36,810 bases of DNA, taken from Acinetobacter bereziniae (GTDB lineage Bacteria; Pseudomonadota; Gammaproteobacteria; Pseudomonadales; Moraxellaceae). Positions 26,800-36,642 of this stretch are shown one piece after another. Every line of letters begins with the position of its first letter. The first letter of the stretch is position 1. The stretch lies in NCBI GenBank assembly GCA_009912575.1, contig WNDP01000029.1, positions 1-36,810 of the forward strand, in the 5' to 3' direction. The translations under genes and the position numbers were made by a program. The notes beneath the pieces were generated by a model. The model saw only the letters and a list, made by a program, of their open reading frames with translations. It was not told the origin of the DNA and made no database searches.

Positions 26800-26832
26800 T
26801 ACAAAAACCAATCTATTTCAAATAAATTGGTT
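26800..26832 (-). terminator. Terminator of a truncated minus-strand gene
   Basis: On the minus strand AACCAAT...ATTGGTT (arms 26826-26832 and 26806-26812, with further pairing inside) is followed by TTTTTG. It lies about 50 bp downstream of the stop of the gene fragment at 26881-26947, as a native terminator would. Confidence 0.65.
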
Positions 26833-26880
26833 GTATGAACATTTCTATACTCTATGAAAGTATAGTCAATTTTTGAATAA

Positions 26881-26947
26881 TTAGACTTCTAAACGCTTTC
26901 TTGCCGCTAAATATTCATTTTCAAGGCGATTAACTAATTCATCTACT
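26881..26947 (-). pseudogene. C-terminal scrap of a gene cut by the IS5 remnant
   Basis: About 22 codons on the minus strand read VDELVNRLENEYLAARKRLE V and a TAA at 26881-26883. The frame is charged and helical like a real protein tail, and a terminator follows. The upstream part of the gene has been replaced by the IS5-family remnant beginning near 26948. Family unknown. Confidence 0.4.
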
Positions 26948-27105
26948 GAAGTTTGGTCAAAACTAAGATGCATTGCATCAAATTATTAGGCGATAAACTC
27001 AGTGCTAGGAACTTTCAAAGCCAAGTCAATGAGGTACATGCCCGTATAGCTATTTTAAATAAATTTACAGAATTAGGCCGACCTCATACTCAAGTTGTCA
27101 CTTAA
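26948..27105 (+). pseudogene. IS5-family transposase C-terminal remnant (copy B)
   Basis: The frame reads SLVKTKMHCIKLLGDKLSAR and NFQSQVNEVHARIAILNKFT, then ELGRPHTQVVT and a stop at 27103-27105. This is the C-terminal end of an IS5-family transposase and is closely similar to 16020-16180. The remaining element is absent; a stop codon (TGA) lies at its left edge. Only about 50 residues are left. Confidence 0.8.
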
Positions 27106-27116
27106 ATTTGAGGCGC

Positions 27117-27526
27117 CTAGGAGAACTTTGCCTTTAAATCCTTTAGGCAACAAAGACGCCTCGGATTGCTTTTCTTTTTTTTTAACACATGCTTTTCTGC
27201 TTTTCTCTCTGTTGCTGGACATACCCCTTGTAATCTTAATGACTTCAAACGCTGAAGTTCAATGCGAGCCTCAGCAAGTGGCATATCGGGATAACTCTCC
27301 AATGTAATTTTTTTTAAAGAATTATCTATCGGAATTCCTTTATAACGATAAACAAAGCTTTTCAATCCAGCCTTACAGCAAACTACTCTCAAATCTGAAT
27401 ATTCACAGATATCAATCTTTACAGTAGCTCTTTGTTCATTTTATTAATAGCGCAAACAGATAGTGCCACCGTTCTTTTGCTGTTTATTCCTCCATTCAGT
27501 TCAGGATTGTTTTTTATTAATTTGCC
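27117..27526 (-). pseudogene. P4-type integrase (DUF4102) remnant, copy B
   Basis: On the minus strand one frame (27526-27419) reads NNPELNGGINSKRTVALSVC and ends MNKELL stop. In the next frame KIDICEYSDLRVVCCKAGLK follows at once, then KKITLESYPDMPLAEARIEL and QRLKSLRLQG. The second part is the DUF4102 arm-binding domain of tyrosine recombinases that integrate islands and P4-like phages. A 1-nt deletion after MNKELL explains the frame change. The catalytic domain is missing after about residue 130 (stop at 27117). Confidence 0.75.
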
Positions 27527-27725
27527 TCAATTTGCTAAGATGAGGTTTATGAGAAATTGAGCTGATCACCTCGCCTTTGTTGATTTTATTTCAACAACTC
27601 CAAGTACACTTCAAGGTATACTTTATCTTTGAGTAGCTCAGATTTACTCAGAAAAATTGCATTTGGTTAGACAGCCAGGCTTCTTTTTAAATTTATTTTT
27701 TCTTAAATTCAGGGATTTCATATAC
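27527..27725. other. Region upstream of mutS
   Basis: This is the remaining leader between the integrase remnant and mutS. It should contain the mutS promoter; no tRNA gene or att-like direct repeat was recognised near the integrase fragment. Confidence 0.4.
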
Positions 27726-30380
27726 ATGAATAACACAGAAATAACGGCTGACTTATCTTCTCACACCCCAATGATGCAACAATATTTAAAAGTAAAAATG
27801 CAGCATCCACATTCGTTAATGTTCTATCGCATGGGCGACTTTTATGAACTTTTCTTTGATGATGCAAAAAAAGCAGCCAAACTTCTGGGGATTACTCTCA
27901 CGCATCGCGGAAAAGCCAATGGTGAACCTATTCCAATGGCAGGCGTACCTTATCATGCCGCTGAAGGCTATTTGGCTCGTTTAGTCAAAAAAGGCGAAGC
28001 GGTGGTGATCTGTGAGCAAATTGGAGAAGTTACAGGAAAAGGTCCTGTTGAACGTGGTGTGGTTCGGATCATTACCCCTGGAACACTGACTGACGATGCT
28101 TTATTGACAGCAACACAATCTTCCAATCTTGTTGCGCTATGCTTTCAGCAAAATCAAATCGGTATCGCCTTACTTGATTTGAGTGCTGGTATTTTTAAAG
28201 TTCAACAGCAAGATTTTAAATCAGAAAATTTAGCAATTGAACTGGCGCGGTTAATGCCAAGTGAGATATTGGTTGATGAAGATATTGTCGATCCAAATAT
28301 TATTGAGCAAATAAAAAAGCAAATTGAGTGTCCAATCACCAAACGCCCAAATGTTGATTTCAATTTAAATAATGCACAAAAGACCTTATGTGATCAGTTT
28401 GCTGTTTCCACACTTTCTGGCTTTGGCATTGATCATTTACCGTTGGCTAAAGCCGCAGCGGCTGCATTGCTTCATTATGCGAAAGAAACCCAAAAAACGG
28501 CTTTACCGCATATTCGTTCAATTAAGTTAGAACAAAGTTCAGATTTTATTGCGCTGGATCCAGTCACTCGTCGCAACCTAGAAATTATAGATCCATTATT
28601 TGAGCATGGGACATCACTATTTAGCCTGATCAATGATTGCCAAACAGCTATGGGCAGTCGTCTGCTTGCTCGGACGCTGATGCAGCCTATCCAAGATACA
28701 CAAATTCTGGATTCACGCTTAGATGCAACAGATACTTTACTCAAAGGTTATCATGAAGCGCCTGTCCGTTTAGTGCTCAAAGAAATTGGAGACATTGAGC
28801 GTGTTTTAAGCCGAGTCGCTCTCGGTAGTGCACGTCCTCGTGATTTGGTACAACTGCGTCAAGCATGCGCCCAAATTCCTTTTTTAAGACATGCCATTCA
28901 ACCCATTCTTGATACCAATCAATCAAAACTAATCGAGCAATTAAATGAAGAGTTAGGTGACTTTAATGGATTACATCAACGCTTGATGTCAGCCATTGTT
29001 GAACACCCTCCTGTTTTATTACGTGATGGAAATGTCATTGCAGAAGGCTTTGATACCGAATTAGATGAACTTCGTAAAATCCGTGATCATGCTGGGCAAT
29101 TTTTGATTGATCTGGAAATTAAAGAACGTGAAACAACCGGTATCAATACCTTAAAAATTGGCTATAACCGTGTGAGTGGCTACTACATTGAACTAACACG
29201 TGCTCAGGCAGAACAAGCACCTGAACATTATATACGTTGTCAAACGTTGAAAAATGCTGAACGTTACATTACCCCAGAGTTAAAATCTTTTGAAGATAAA
29301 GTGCTTTCCAGTGAATCTCGAGCATTGGCTAGAGAAAAGCTACTCTTTGAATTGTTATTAGACGAATTAAGAGCAGACATTGCCAATTTGCAAATGATGA
29401 GTGCATCCATTGCACATATTGACCTATTGGCTAACTTTGCGCATCAAGCCCGCTTAAACAATTGGAATCGACCAGAATACAGTCCTGAAATCGGCATAAA
29501 AATTACTGCTGGTCGCCATCCTGTGGTTGAATCATTAAGTAAAACGCCATTTACACCGAACGATACTCAACTCGATTTTAATCATCGTATGGCGATCATT
29601 ACTGGACCAAATATGGGGGGTAAATCGACCTTTATGCGTCAAACCGCATTGATCAGTCTACTTGCCTATTGCGGTAGTTTTGTTCCTGCAAAAGCTGCAA
29701 AACTAGGGCCTATAGATCGTATCTTTACCCGTATTGGTTCTGCAGATGATTTGTCTACAGGTAAATCTACCTTTATGGTTGAAATGACCGAGACCTCTCA
29801 AATTTTGCACCATGCCACCAATCAGTCTTTAGTCCTGATGGATGAGGTTGGTCGGGGTACAAGTACTTATGATGGTTTGTCACTGGCTTGGGCATGTGTA
29901 CTCGACTTAACCAAACGCATCAAATGCTTGTGTTTATTCGCAACCCATTATTTCGAATTAACGGAATTATCAAAAGAAGTTGCAATTGATAACTATCACG
30001 TTACTGCTAAAGAGTTAAATGGCAATTTGATTTTATTGCATAAGGTACAACAAGGTCCTGCCAGTCAAAGCCATGGTTTACAAGTCGCAAAACTTGCAGG
30101 GATTCCAGCTGGAGTAATAAAAGAAGCCCAAAAGCGTTTAAAGATTTTAGAGAAGCAACAACAGCAACAGTTGCAATCTGTTGTTCAAAATGACTTATTC
30201 GCAGATGTTAGCAATCCTTTAGCTGAAACATTGGAGCAGATTATTGAAATAGAAAAAGTCATTGAGATCATTAAACCCTCTCCAGTGCTCGATACTTTAG
30301 CAAATATTGACCTAGATGATTTAACTCCACGTCAAGCGCTTGAGCAATTATATGCACTGAAAGCAGCTTTAAAATCCTAA
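27726..30380 (+). CDS. mutS: DNA mismatch repair protein MutS
   Basis: MutS recognises mismatches and small loops and recruits MutL. The N-terminal Phe-X-Glu mismatch-reading motif is GDFYEL with Phe39 and Glu41. The ATPase domain has Walker [14 protein letters not shown] (about 624-636) and Walker B region [15 protein letters not shown], followed by [11 protein letters not shown]. Counted from ATG 27726 the length is 884 residues, as expected. The frame is open 23 codons further to a TTG at 27657, but that part is hydrophobic and not MutS-like; AGGGA lies 10 nt before the ATG. The gene looks intact, so mismatch repair should work. Confidence 0.97.
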   Translation: MNNTEITADLSSHTPMMQQYLKVKMQHPHSLMFYRMGDFYELFFDDAKKAAKLLGITLTHRGKANGEPIPMAGVPYHAAEGYLARLVKKGEAVVICEQIGEVTGKGPVERGVVRIITPGTLTDDALLTATQSSNLVALCFQQNQIGIALLDLSAGIFKVQQQDFKSENLAIELARLMPSEILVDEDIVDPNIIEQIKKQIECPITKRPNVDFNLNNAQKTLCDQFAVSTLSGFGIDHLPLAKAAAAALLHYAKETQKTALPHIRSIKLEQSSDFIALDPVTRRNLEIIDPLFEHGTSLFSLINDCQTAMGSRLLARTLMQPIQDTQILDSRLDATDTLLKGYHEAPVRLVLKEIGDIERVLSRVALGSARPRDLVQLRQACAQIPFLRHAIQPILDTNQSKLIEQLNEELGDFNGLHQRLMSAIVEHPPVLLRDGNVIAEGFDTELDELRKIRDHAGQFLIDLEIKERETTGINTLKIGYNRVSGYYIELTRAQAEQAPEHYIRCQTLKNAERYITPELKSFEDKVLSSESRALAREKLLFELLLDELRADIANLQMMSASIAHIDLLANFAHQARLNNWNRPEYSPEIGIKITAGRHPVVESLSKTPFTPNDTQLDFNHRMAIITGPNMGGKSTFMRQTALISLLAYCGSFVPAKAAKLGPIDRIFTRIGSADDLSTGKSTFMVEMTETSQILHHATNQSLVLMDEVGRGTSTYDGLSLAWACVLDLTKRIKCLCLFATHYFELTELSKEVAIDNYHVTAKELNGNLILLHKVQQGPASQSHGLQVAKLAGIPAGVIKEAQKRLKILEKQQQQQLQSVVQNDLFADVSNPLAETLEQIIEIEKVIEIIKPSPVLDTLANIDLDDLTPRQALEQLYALKAALKS

Positions 30381-30389
30381 GATAATATT

Positions 30390-30422
30390 CCAGAACCTGT
30401 TTATTATCCAAGCAGGTTCTGG
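30390..30422 (+). terminator. Hairpin after mutS
   Basis: A 10-bp perfect stem (CCAGAACCTG with CAGGTTCTGG) lies 10 bp past the mutS stop codon. The T run behind it is poor, so termination may be partial. Confidence 0.6.
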
Positions 30423-30523
30423 ATGTACTTATTTGATATAACACAAATATAAGTACATAATTTTTTAAGATAAAATTATTAAAAATATTCAAAGACAGTA
30501 AAATCAAGATCTCCTTTAGACCA

Positions 30524-31045
30524 TTGCATTACTCTGAAATTGATCTAATTTGGCAACAGATTGATCGAAAAGAGTTAATCACACATATGTATTTACAACA
30601 CAGTCGACAGTTACAACTTATTGATTGTTTTTATGATGTTCAGTCTTGGGATCACCATCATCTAGAAAATGACCCACCATTAATCAAACATCTTTACCAG
30701 CAAGGGGCTCTTTGCATAGGGGCATTTAACCCATCAAATCAACTCATCGCAGTTCAGGTTGTATCAAATCAAAAAATTACCAATTATCCTCAAGCGAAGC
30801 TATTGCAATATTTTTATGTAGATGCTCATCATCAAGGCTATGGCATTGGCAGCCAATTGATGCGAACGGTGATTACATCAGCAAAAAAATTAGGTGCAAA
30901 ACAACTCTATATTTCAGCAACACCCACTCAACGCACAGTCGATTTTTATCTCAACCAAGGTGCCAGACTTTTAGAGAAGCCAGATCAACAACTCTGGTCT
31001 TTAGAGCCGGAAGATATTCATTTAATCTATCATCTCAGCGAATAA
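30524..31045 (+). CDS. GNAT-family N-acetyltransferase
   Basis: This 173-residue protein has the GNAT acetyl-CoA core. Strand beta4 LLQYFYVDAHHQG leads into the pyrophosphate loop QGYGIGSQLM (about 105-114), and a C-terminal YLNQGARLLEK strand-turn closes the fold. The acceptor substrate is unknown. The most upstream usable start is a TTG at 30524; no ATG or good ribosome binding site precedes the conserved part, so the start is uncertain. It lies between mutS and fdxA on the same strand. Confidence 0.8.
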   Translation: MHYSEIDLIWQQIDRKELITHMYLQHSRQLQLIDCFYDVQSWDHHHLENDPPLIKHLYQQGALCIGAFNPSNQLIAVQVVSNQKITNYPQAKLLQYFYVDAHHQGYGIGSQLMRTVITSAKKLGAKQLYISATPTQRTVDFYLNQGARLLEKPDQQLWSLEPEDIHLIYHLSE

Positions 31046-31384
31046 TCCATAGAGAGAAATAGAGTCAACGATCATTCAGTCTAAACAGACAGCATGTTCG
31101 GTTTATTTTTCAAGCAATGAAATGATTTTTGTATTTTTTCAATATTACAGTTATGCCCTATTTTTAATATGCTTAGCATTTTTTAAACTATGTGATCTCA
31201 ATAATTATTACTTATATTCATATAAATGAGAACTAAATCACAAAATCAACCACCTTACTATAAAAAAAATTGATTTAGCAGGTTCTTCTATATTAAATAT
31301 CAATAAAAGCAATTGTTACTTTGTCGCGTTTTCCCTAAAATACACCATTATTAATTAGAACCATATTTTTAGGTAGCTGACGCC
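31046..31384. other. Intergenic region before fdxA
   Basis: AT-rich and without coding potential that I can support. It should contain the fdxA promoter close to its right end; no operator or repeat was recognised. Confidence 0.5.
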
Positions 31385-31708
31385 ATGACCTTTGTTGTCA
31401 CTGAAAATTGTATCAAGTGTAAATATCAAGACTGCGTAGAAGTATGTCCAGTAGACTGTTTTTATGAAGGTCCAAATTTTCTAGTCATTAGCCCAGACGA
31501 ATGTATCGACTGTGCGCTATGTGAACCAGAGTGCCCTGCGAATGCAATTTTCTCAGAAGATGAATTACCTGAAGGTCAAGAAGTCTTTATTGAATTAAAC
31601 GCTGAACTTGCACAGAAATGGCCGAACATTACTCAAATTGGCGATCAACCTGAAGATCGTGAAGAGTGGAATGGTAAAGCTGATAAATTACAGTACTTAG
31701 AAAAATAA
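31385..31708 (+). CDS. fdxA: Ferredoxin FdxA (7Fe-8S)
   Basis: This 107-residue cytoplasmic electron carrier has two cluster motifs. The first is C9, C12, C17, C21 and C25 in [19 protein letters not shown], and the second is C40-x2-C43-x2-C46-x3-C50 in [15 protein letters not shown]. The extended spacing in the first motif and the C-terminal tail fit the Azotobacter-type 7Fe ferredoxins with one 3Fe-4S and one 4Fe-4S cluster. AGGT lies before the ATG, and a clear terminator follows. Its partner enzyme is not indicated here. Confidence 0.95.
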   Translation: MTFVVTENCIKCKYQDCVEVCPVDCFYEGPNFLVISPDECIDCALCEPECPANAIFSEDELPEGQEVFIELNAELAQKWPNITQIGDQPEDREEWNGKADKLQYLEK

Positions 31709-31720
31709 GTATTGAATAAA

Positions 31721-31746
31721 AAGATCAGCTTAGGCTGATTTTTTTG
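31721..31746 (+). terminator. Rho-independent terminator after fdxA
   Basis: A short stem (ATCAGC with GCTGAT, loop TTAG) is followed by seven T residues, 13 bp after the fdxA stop codon. Confidence 0.85.
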
Positions 31747-31847
31747 CATTTAAATATGTAATTTATACATATTTTTGCAATTTATTCATAATACGACCTC
31801 CAAACTAGACTAAAATACTCCGTTACTTGCTTTAGCTAATATTGAGA

Positions 31848-32567
31848 ATGAAATTTATTTTGAAAGGTTTACTTGCTGTCGGTGTTACTACAGTGATTCT
31901 GGCTGGATGTACATCTTCTCCTCAAAAGAATCCAACAATTAGCACACCACATGGTCAACGTATTTACATCCCTGAAGAAAAAATTACGATTGAGCGACCA
32001 ATTCCACAGAAAACCATGCCCGCCTCTTATCGTCAATGGTTAATGAACGGCGATAATCAGTCTCATGCACGTAGTTATGAACGTTTTCTTGAACAAAACA
32101 ATGCTGGAAACATTATCCCAAGTTTTGAATTGTTTAAAACTGCACGGGATTGGGACAAGTGTGGTAAATCTGAATATATGATTCCAAGCCGTGAGCTTTG
32201 GAATAATCAATTACCTACATTAAAAGTATTTAAATATTTAGTTGCTTCTAAAGTTTTAACAGACTTTACAGTTACTTCAGTTTATCGTGACCTACCATTG
32301 AATCAATGCGCTGGTGGTGCTGGCTCTTCACGCCATTTATTCAATTCAGCGATTGATTTTCGTATTGGCCCTGAAAATCCTCAACCTGAAGATTATGCTT
32401 ATATCGAGCATACCAAATTTAAACTTTGTCAATTTTGGTCACAGTATGGTCAAAGTCTCAATATGGGCTTGGGTCTATATGCTTCAGGCCAAATCCATAT
32501 TGATACTCAAGGTTATCGTACTTGGGGGCCTGACTTGACCCGTAATAGCTCAATGTGTAATTTTTAA
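31848..32567 (+). CDS. Peptidase M15-like lipoprotein (D-Ala-D-Ala carboxypeptidase fold)
   Basis: This 239-residue lipoprotein (from ATG 31848) has lipobox LAGC with Cys21. The C-terminal half resembles the M15 zinc peptidase fold: VTSVYRDLPLNQCAGGAGSS, then RHLFNSAIDF with a His and Asp that fit zinc ligands, and QIHIDTQGYRTWG with the last His. Such enzymes trim peptidoglycan peptides or act as binding proteins. The frame is open to TTG 31842, two codons earlier; the ATG is preferred. A strong bidirectional hairpin follows. The catalytic call is by motif only. Confidence 0.75.
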   Translation: MKFILKGLLAVGVTTVILAGCTSSPQKNPTISTPHGQRIYIPEEKITIERPIPQKTMPASYRQWLMNGDNQSHARSYERFLEQNNAGNIIPSFELFKTARDWDKCGKSEYMIPSRELWNNQLPTLKVFKYLVASKVLTDFTVTSVYRDLPLNQCAGGAGSSRHLFNSAIDFRIGPENPQPEDYAYIEHTKFKLCQFWSQYGQSLNMGLGLYASGQIHIDTQGYRTWGPDLTRNSSMCNF

Positions 32568-32655
32568 GTCAAGTTTCAATTTAAAAGAGATTATATTCTT
32601 GGGTCTGAGTTTTTTGACAGGTTGACTTTATTTCAGATCAAAATACTTTAAATAA

Positions 32656-32686
32656 AAAATGCCCAATGAGTTTCATTGGGCATTTT
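32656..32686. terminator. Bidirectional terminator between the M15-like gene and ddc
   Basis: A 13-bp perfect stem (AAAATGCCCAATG with CATTGGGCATTTT) and a 5-nt loop lie between two convergent genes, with A and T runs on the two sides. Confidence 0.9.
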
Positions 32687-32730
32687 GAAATAAACAAAGT
32701 CTATTTCACTTCAATCGACACAGTTTAAAC

Positions 32731-34263
32731 TTAGTCAATTGCAGGCGTATATGTACCATCAGCGATTGCTGCTTTAATACGATCTGCTTCTTCCAATACC
32801 AAAGCAAGAAGATTCTTCACGTTGTCTAAAGTCGCAACCGGACTTAAAGTAGTCATTTTCAGAGATTGAACCTGTCCCACTTTAGTCACACCAATATTGG
32901 CTTCACCACGTGCAAATAATTCATCTGCAACGTTTTGATTCAATGTATCCAATAATTCCACAGGATAATTCTCTGGAACTACACGGAACAGTACCGATGC
33001 AAATTGTGGATCAATCAGCATTTCCAAACCAACAGTAGCATTGATGTAATCTGCAACTTCGCGAGTAAGCTTAACGCCATGATCAATCATTGAACCATAA
33101 AGCTCTTCACCTAGGTTTTCAATCGTCATCCACAACTTTAACGCATCAAAACGACGTGTAGTTTGTAGAGATTTAGACACCAAGTTCGGTACACCATGCT
33201 CTTCATCATAAGCAGAATTTAAATATTCAGCTTCATAATGCATGAAACGATAGTTCGCTTCATCTTTCAACAAGAACGCACCACATGAAATACTTTGGAA
33301 ATAGTGCTTATGGAAGTCCAAGGTAATCGAATCAGACAATTCAATGCCATCAAGCATTGAACGGTAATCATTTGATAAGATCAGTGCACCACCCCATGCT
33401 GCGTCGATATGCATCCACGCGCCATACTTATTGGTGATTTCACGGATTTTTTTCAATGGATCAATTGCACCCGCATCGGTTGTCCCAGCAGTCGCAACAA
33501 CACAAGCAACAATTTTGCCTTCAGCCTGTAAATGCGCCATGGTTTTTTCAAGCGCATCGACATCCATCTGTGCATTTTCATTGACAGGTACAGTCACAAC
33601 TGACTGAAAGCCCATGCCCATCATCGCCATGTTCTTTTGAACAGAGAAATGCGCATTTTCAGAGCAAATCACTTTGACATTACGCATCGCTTCGTTTGGA
33701 ACACCGTCACGTTGAACAGACCAAGGACGACCATCCTCATCTTTCCAATTCTTAGCAATACACCAGTCACGTGCCAACAGTACACCCATCAAGTTAGACT
33801 GTGTACCGCCTGAAGTGAACACCCCAGCTTGACCTACACCATAACCTACTTTCTGACGTAACCAATCGATCAATTGAACTTCCATCAATGAGCCTGCTGG
33901 GCTTTGATCCCAAGAGTCCATTGACTGGTTTGTGGCATTAATCAACACTTCAGCAATTTGACTGGTCACCATTGTTGGGCAGTGCAAATGTGCTAAAGAA
34001 TGTGGGTGATGTACTTTTAAACTTTTGTTCAGGAAAAGCTCAACCATACGCTCAAGCGACTGGTGAAGCCCTAAACCTTCTTTAGACGGTGCAAAAGAAA
34101 TCGCTTCACGCAATTCTTTGATGCTTCCGCCTGTGTACATTTTATCGTTTTGCAACCATGCTGCGACTGCTTTAGTCGCCTCAGCCATTGCTGACTCATA
34201 GTCAGCAATGGATTGAGCATCATTGCAGAGTAAGGCTTTACGATGTTCTGCAAAATCTACCAT
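32731..34263 (-). CDS. ddc: L-2,4-diaminobutyrate decarboxylase
   Basis: This 510-residue PLP-dependent group II decarboxylase converts L-2,4-diaminobutyrate to 1,3-diaminopropane and CO2. The cofactor lysine is Lys319 in [10 protein letters not shown], and Asp287/Ala289 in HIDAAWGG hold the ring. Early motifs [13 protein letters not shown] and [12 protein letters not shown] are typical. It follows dat after only 3 bp, so the two are co-transcribed and probably translationally coupled. The dat-ddc pair was first described in Acinetobacter baumannii. 1,3-Diaminopropane is the main polyamine of the genus. Confidence 0.95.
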   Translation of the reverse strand: MVDFAEHRKALLCNDAQSIADYESAMAEATKAVAAWLQNDKMYTGGSIKELREAISFAPSKEGLGLHQSLERMVELFLNKSLKVHHPHSLAHLHCPTMVTSQIAEVLINATNQSMDSWDQSPAGSLMEVQLIDWLRQKVGYGVGQAGVFTSGGTQSNLMGVLLARDWCIAKNWKDEDGRPWSVQRDGVPNEAMRNVKVICSENAHFSVQKNMAMMGMGFQSVVTVPVNENAQMDVDALEKTMAHLQAEGKIVACVVATAGTTDAGAIDPLKKIREITNKYGAWMHIDAAWGGALILSNDYRSMLDGIELSDSITLDFHKHYFQSISCGAFLLKDEANYRFMHYEAEYLNSAYDEEHGVPNLVSKSLQTTRRFDALKLWMTIENLGEELYGSMIDHGVKLTREVADYINATVGLEMLIDPQFASVLFRVVPENYPVELLDTLNQNVADELFARGEANIGVTKVGQVQSLKMTTLSPVATLDNVKNLLALVLEEADRIKAAIADGTYTPAID

Positions 34264-34266
34264 GAA

Positions 34267-35640
34267 TTAAGCGCCTCGAACTGCAACAAGAGCTTCCGCA
34301 ACGGCTTTCTTAAAGCGCGCAATTGCATCTTCACACTCTTCTTGAGTAATGATCAACGGACAAAGTAAACGGATCACCGTACCACTACGACCGCCTTTTT
34401 CTAACAATAGTTTATTGTTAAAACATGCTGTTTGAATTGCAGCTGCCAATTGTGAATCAGCAGGAAGCGAACCCATATGATCCGCTTGCTTACGCTCGTC
34501 CACAATTTCAACACCGATCATCAAACCGCGACCACGAACATTACCAATACATGGGAATTCTTGAGCTAATTTTTTCAATTCAGCCTGTAAGAAATCACCA
34601 CGTTCTTGTGCATTTTTCGCAAGATTTTGCTCTTTGATGGTTTTGATGGTTGCAAGACCTGTGCCCATAGCAAGTTGATTACCACGGAAAGTCCCTGTAT
34701 GACCTGCTGGCTGCCAAGCATCAAACTTACGTTTAATCCCTAATACAGCCAGTGGAAGACTACCACCTACTGCTTTTGACATCACCACAACATCAGGCTC
34801 AATACCTGCATGTTCAAAGGCAAACATTTTACCTGAACGTGCAAAGCCCGCTTGAACTTCGTCTAAAATCAATACGATATTATGACGCTCAGTCACTTCA
34901 CGGATTTTTTGCAACCATTTTGCAGGCGCAGACACAACACCACCTTCACCTTGAATCGCTTCAAGGATTACAGCAGCAGGTTTTGTTACACCGCTTTCGA
35001 CATCTTCAATGAAGTTCTCGAAATAATAGGTAAGGGCATCTACACCTGCTTCACCGCCAATCCCCAATGGACAACGATATTCATGCGGATATGGCATAAA
35101 TTGTACGCCTGGCATTAAGCCATTCACCGCATTTTTAGCAGATAAGTTACCTGCCATCGCTAGTGCACCATGTGTCATACCATGGTAACCACCAGAGAAA
35201 CTGATCACAGTACTGCGACCAGTATATGTTTTTGCCAACTTAATCGCTGCTTCTGTACCATCTGCACCAGATGGGCCACAGAACTGTAAACAATACTCTT
35301 CTTTTCCACCAGGGAGTTGTTCAAGTAGTGCTTCAGTAAAAGCATCTTTTAAAGGCGTTGTTAAATCTAAAGTATGTAAAGGTAGACCACTTGCTAAAGT
35401 GTCTTGAATACTTTTAATCACCGCAGGATGGTTATGGCCTAAAGCCAATGTTCCTGCCCCAGCTAAACAATCGAGGTACTTTGTACCTTCAACATCGGTA
35501 ACCCAACAACCATGTGCTTCCGCTATCGCTAACGGTAATTTACGTGGATAACTACGAACATTCGATTCCATCTGACTTTGGCGAGTCAAGTAGTATTCGT
35601 TTGTGGAAGTGGCAGCAGGATTTACAGAAGTAACGCTCAT
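34267..35640 (-). CDS. dat: L-2,4-diaminobutyrate--2-oxoglutarate 4-aminotransferase
   Basis: This 457-residue class III PLP aminotransferase makes L-2,4-diaminobutyrate from aspartate semialdehyde with glutamate as amino donor. The cofactor lysine is Lys289 in [13 protein letters not shown], Asp260 in [15 protein letters not shown] pairs with the pyridine nitrogen, and the phosphate is bound by the [16 protein letters not shown] loop (122-137). The product feeds Ddc, encoded directly downstream. The length is normal for the family. The promoter should lie in the 500-bp region upstream. Confidence 0.95.
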   Translation of the reverse strand: MSVTSVNPAATSTNEYYLTRQSQMESNVRSYPRKLPLAIAEAHGCWVTDVEGTKYLDCLAGAGTLALGHNHPAVIKSIQDTLASGLPLHTLDLTTPLKDAFTEALLEQLPGGKEEYCLQFCGPSGADGTEAAIKLAKTYTGRSTVISFSGGYHGMTHGALAMAGNLSAKNAVNGLMPGVQFMPYPHEYRCPLGIGGEAGVDALTYYFENFIEDVESGVTKPAAVILEAIQGEGGVVSAPAKWLQKIREVTERHNIVLILDEVQAGFARSGKMFAFEHAGIEPDVVVMSKAVGGSLPLAVLGIKRKFDAWQPAGHTGTFRGNQLAMGTGLATIKTIKEQNLAKNAQERGDFLQAELKKLAQEFPCIGNVRGRGLMIGVEIVDERKQADHMGSLPADSQLAAAIQTACFNNKLLLEKGGRSGTVIRLLCPLIITQEECEDAIARFKKAVAEALVAVRGA

Positions 35641-36141
35641 ATCGAATTACCATCTCTGATATGGGTTGAAAGAAATAAGTCGGGTGACTTGTGGTCCTTT
35701 GACTCGGTGCTTTATAGAAATCTAGTTAGAGAGCTTTTAATATTCATAACTAGGAGCGCGATAATACAGTTTTTTACAAGAAAATAAATATCTTTTATGT
35801 ACTTATCAACTCTCCATTTATCGAAAAAAACATTTAGCTCAATCCAGTTCAAGTATTATTATCATACTATGTGACAAAGCAAAGAAAAGTAGTGAATTAA
35901 AATCACTTTCTTGATGCATGCTGAACTTATATACACTTAAGGTTCTGCAAAGCGATAAGCGATTCATTTTTAAAATATTTTAGATATAACAATTTTGCAA
36001 TTTTAATGTAAATTATTACAAATGCACCACAAAATCCGCCACAGTTTTTCCACAAACTGCCTTTATCATCAAAAATAGATTCACTTTATACAATATATCT
36101 TTGGGTCATAAAATTTAATCAAACAATTTCTAGGATGACTT
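35641..36141. other. Intergenic region between dat and the SIMPL gene
   Basis: This holds divergent promoters of dat and the SIMPL-domain gene. It is AT-rich. I see no gene, strong palindrome or RNA structure in it. Confidence 0.5.
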
Positions 36142-36642
36142 ATGCGTTATTTAGCCTTAACCACTTTACTCTTAGGTACGACACTGAGCACAATGACTAT
36201 GGCAGCTGATAATGATCCGCTAAACTACAATATTGTAAATGTGCAAGCAGATGCGACACGTCAAGTGTCTAATGATGAAATGCATGCTGTACTGTTTATT
36301 GAAAAAACCAACAAACAACCTGCTGAGCTTTCTTCACAAATCACCCAATTAATGAACCAAGCTATTGCGATCTCTAAAAAATACCCACAAGTTAAAGTTG
36401 AAACAGGCTCACAAACCACCTATCCAGTTTATGACAATGACAGTCAAAAATTAAAAGATTGGCGTGGACGTGCAGAAATCCAAATCGAAAGTAAGGATTT
36501 TAAAGCGGCGAGCCAATTAATTAATGAATTGCAAAATAGCTTCCAAACTCAGTCTATTAATTTCACAGTTTCTGATGAACAACGTAAGAAAGTTGAAAAT
36601 GAACCGTACCGGGTTTTTCGGAGAGATTTTTATTTAAGTTAG
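36142..36642 (+). pseudogene. SIMPL-domain (DUF541) periplasmic protein, truncated by an IS
   Basis: The gene starts at ATG 36142 with AGGA 6 nt before it and a signal peptide ending TMTMA. The following part (VQADATRQVSNDEMHAVLFI) and the central TYPVYDNDSQKLKDWRGRAE fit SIMPL/DUF541 proteins, which are normally about 230-250 residues. After residue 153 (QRKKVENE) the frame enters the end of an IS3-family element and adds about 12 foreign residues (YRVFRRDFYLS). The C-terminal third is lost, so this copy is probably not functional. The native 3' part should lie beyond the IS. Confidence 0.85.

Noticed and set aside
27110-27165. GAGGCG...CGCCTC inverted repeat as IS ends
   Set aside because: Only 6 bp match and the spacing is too small for an element; one arm lies inside the integrase remnant.
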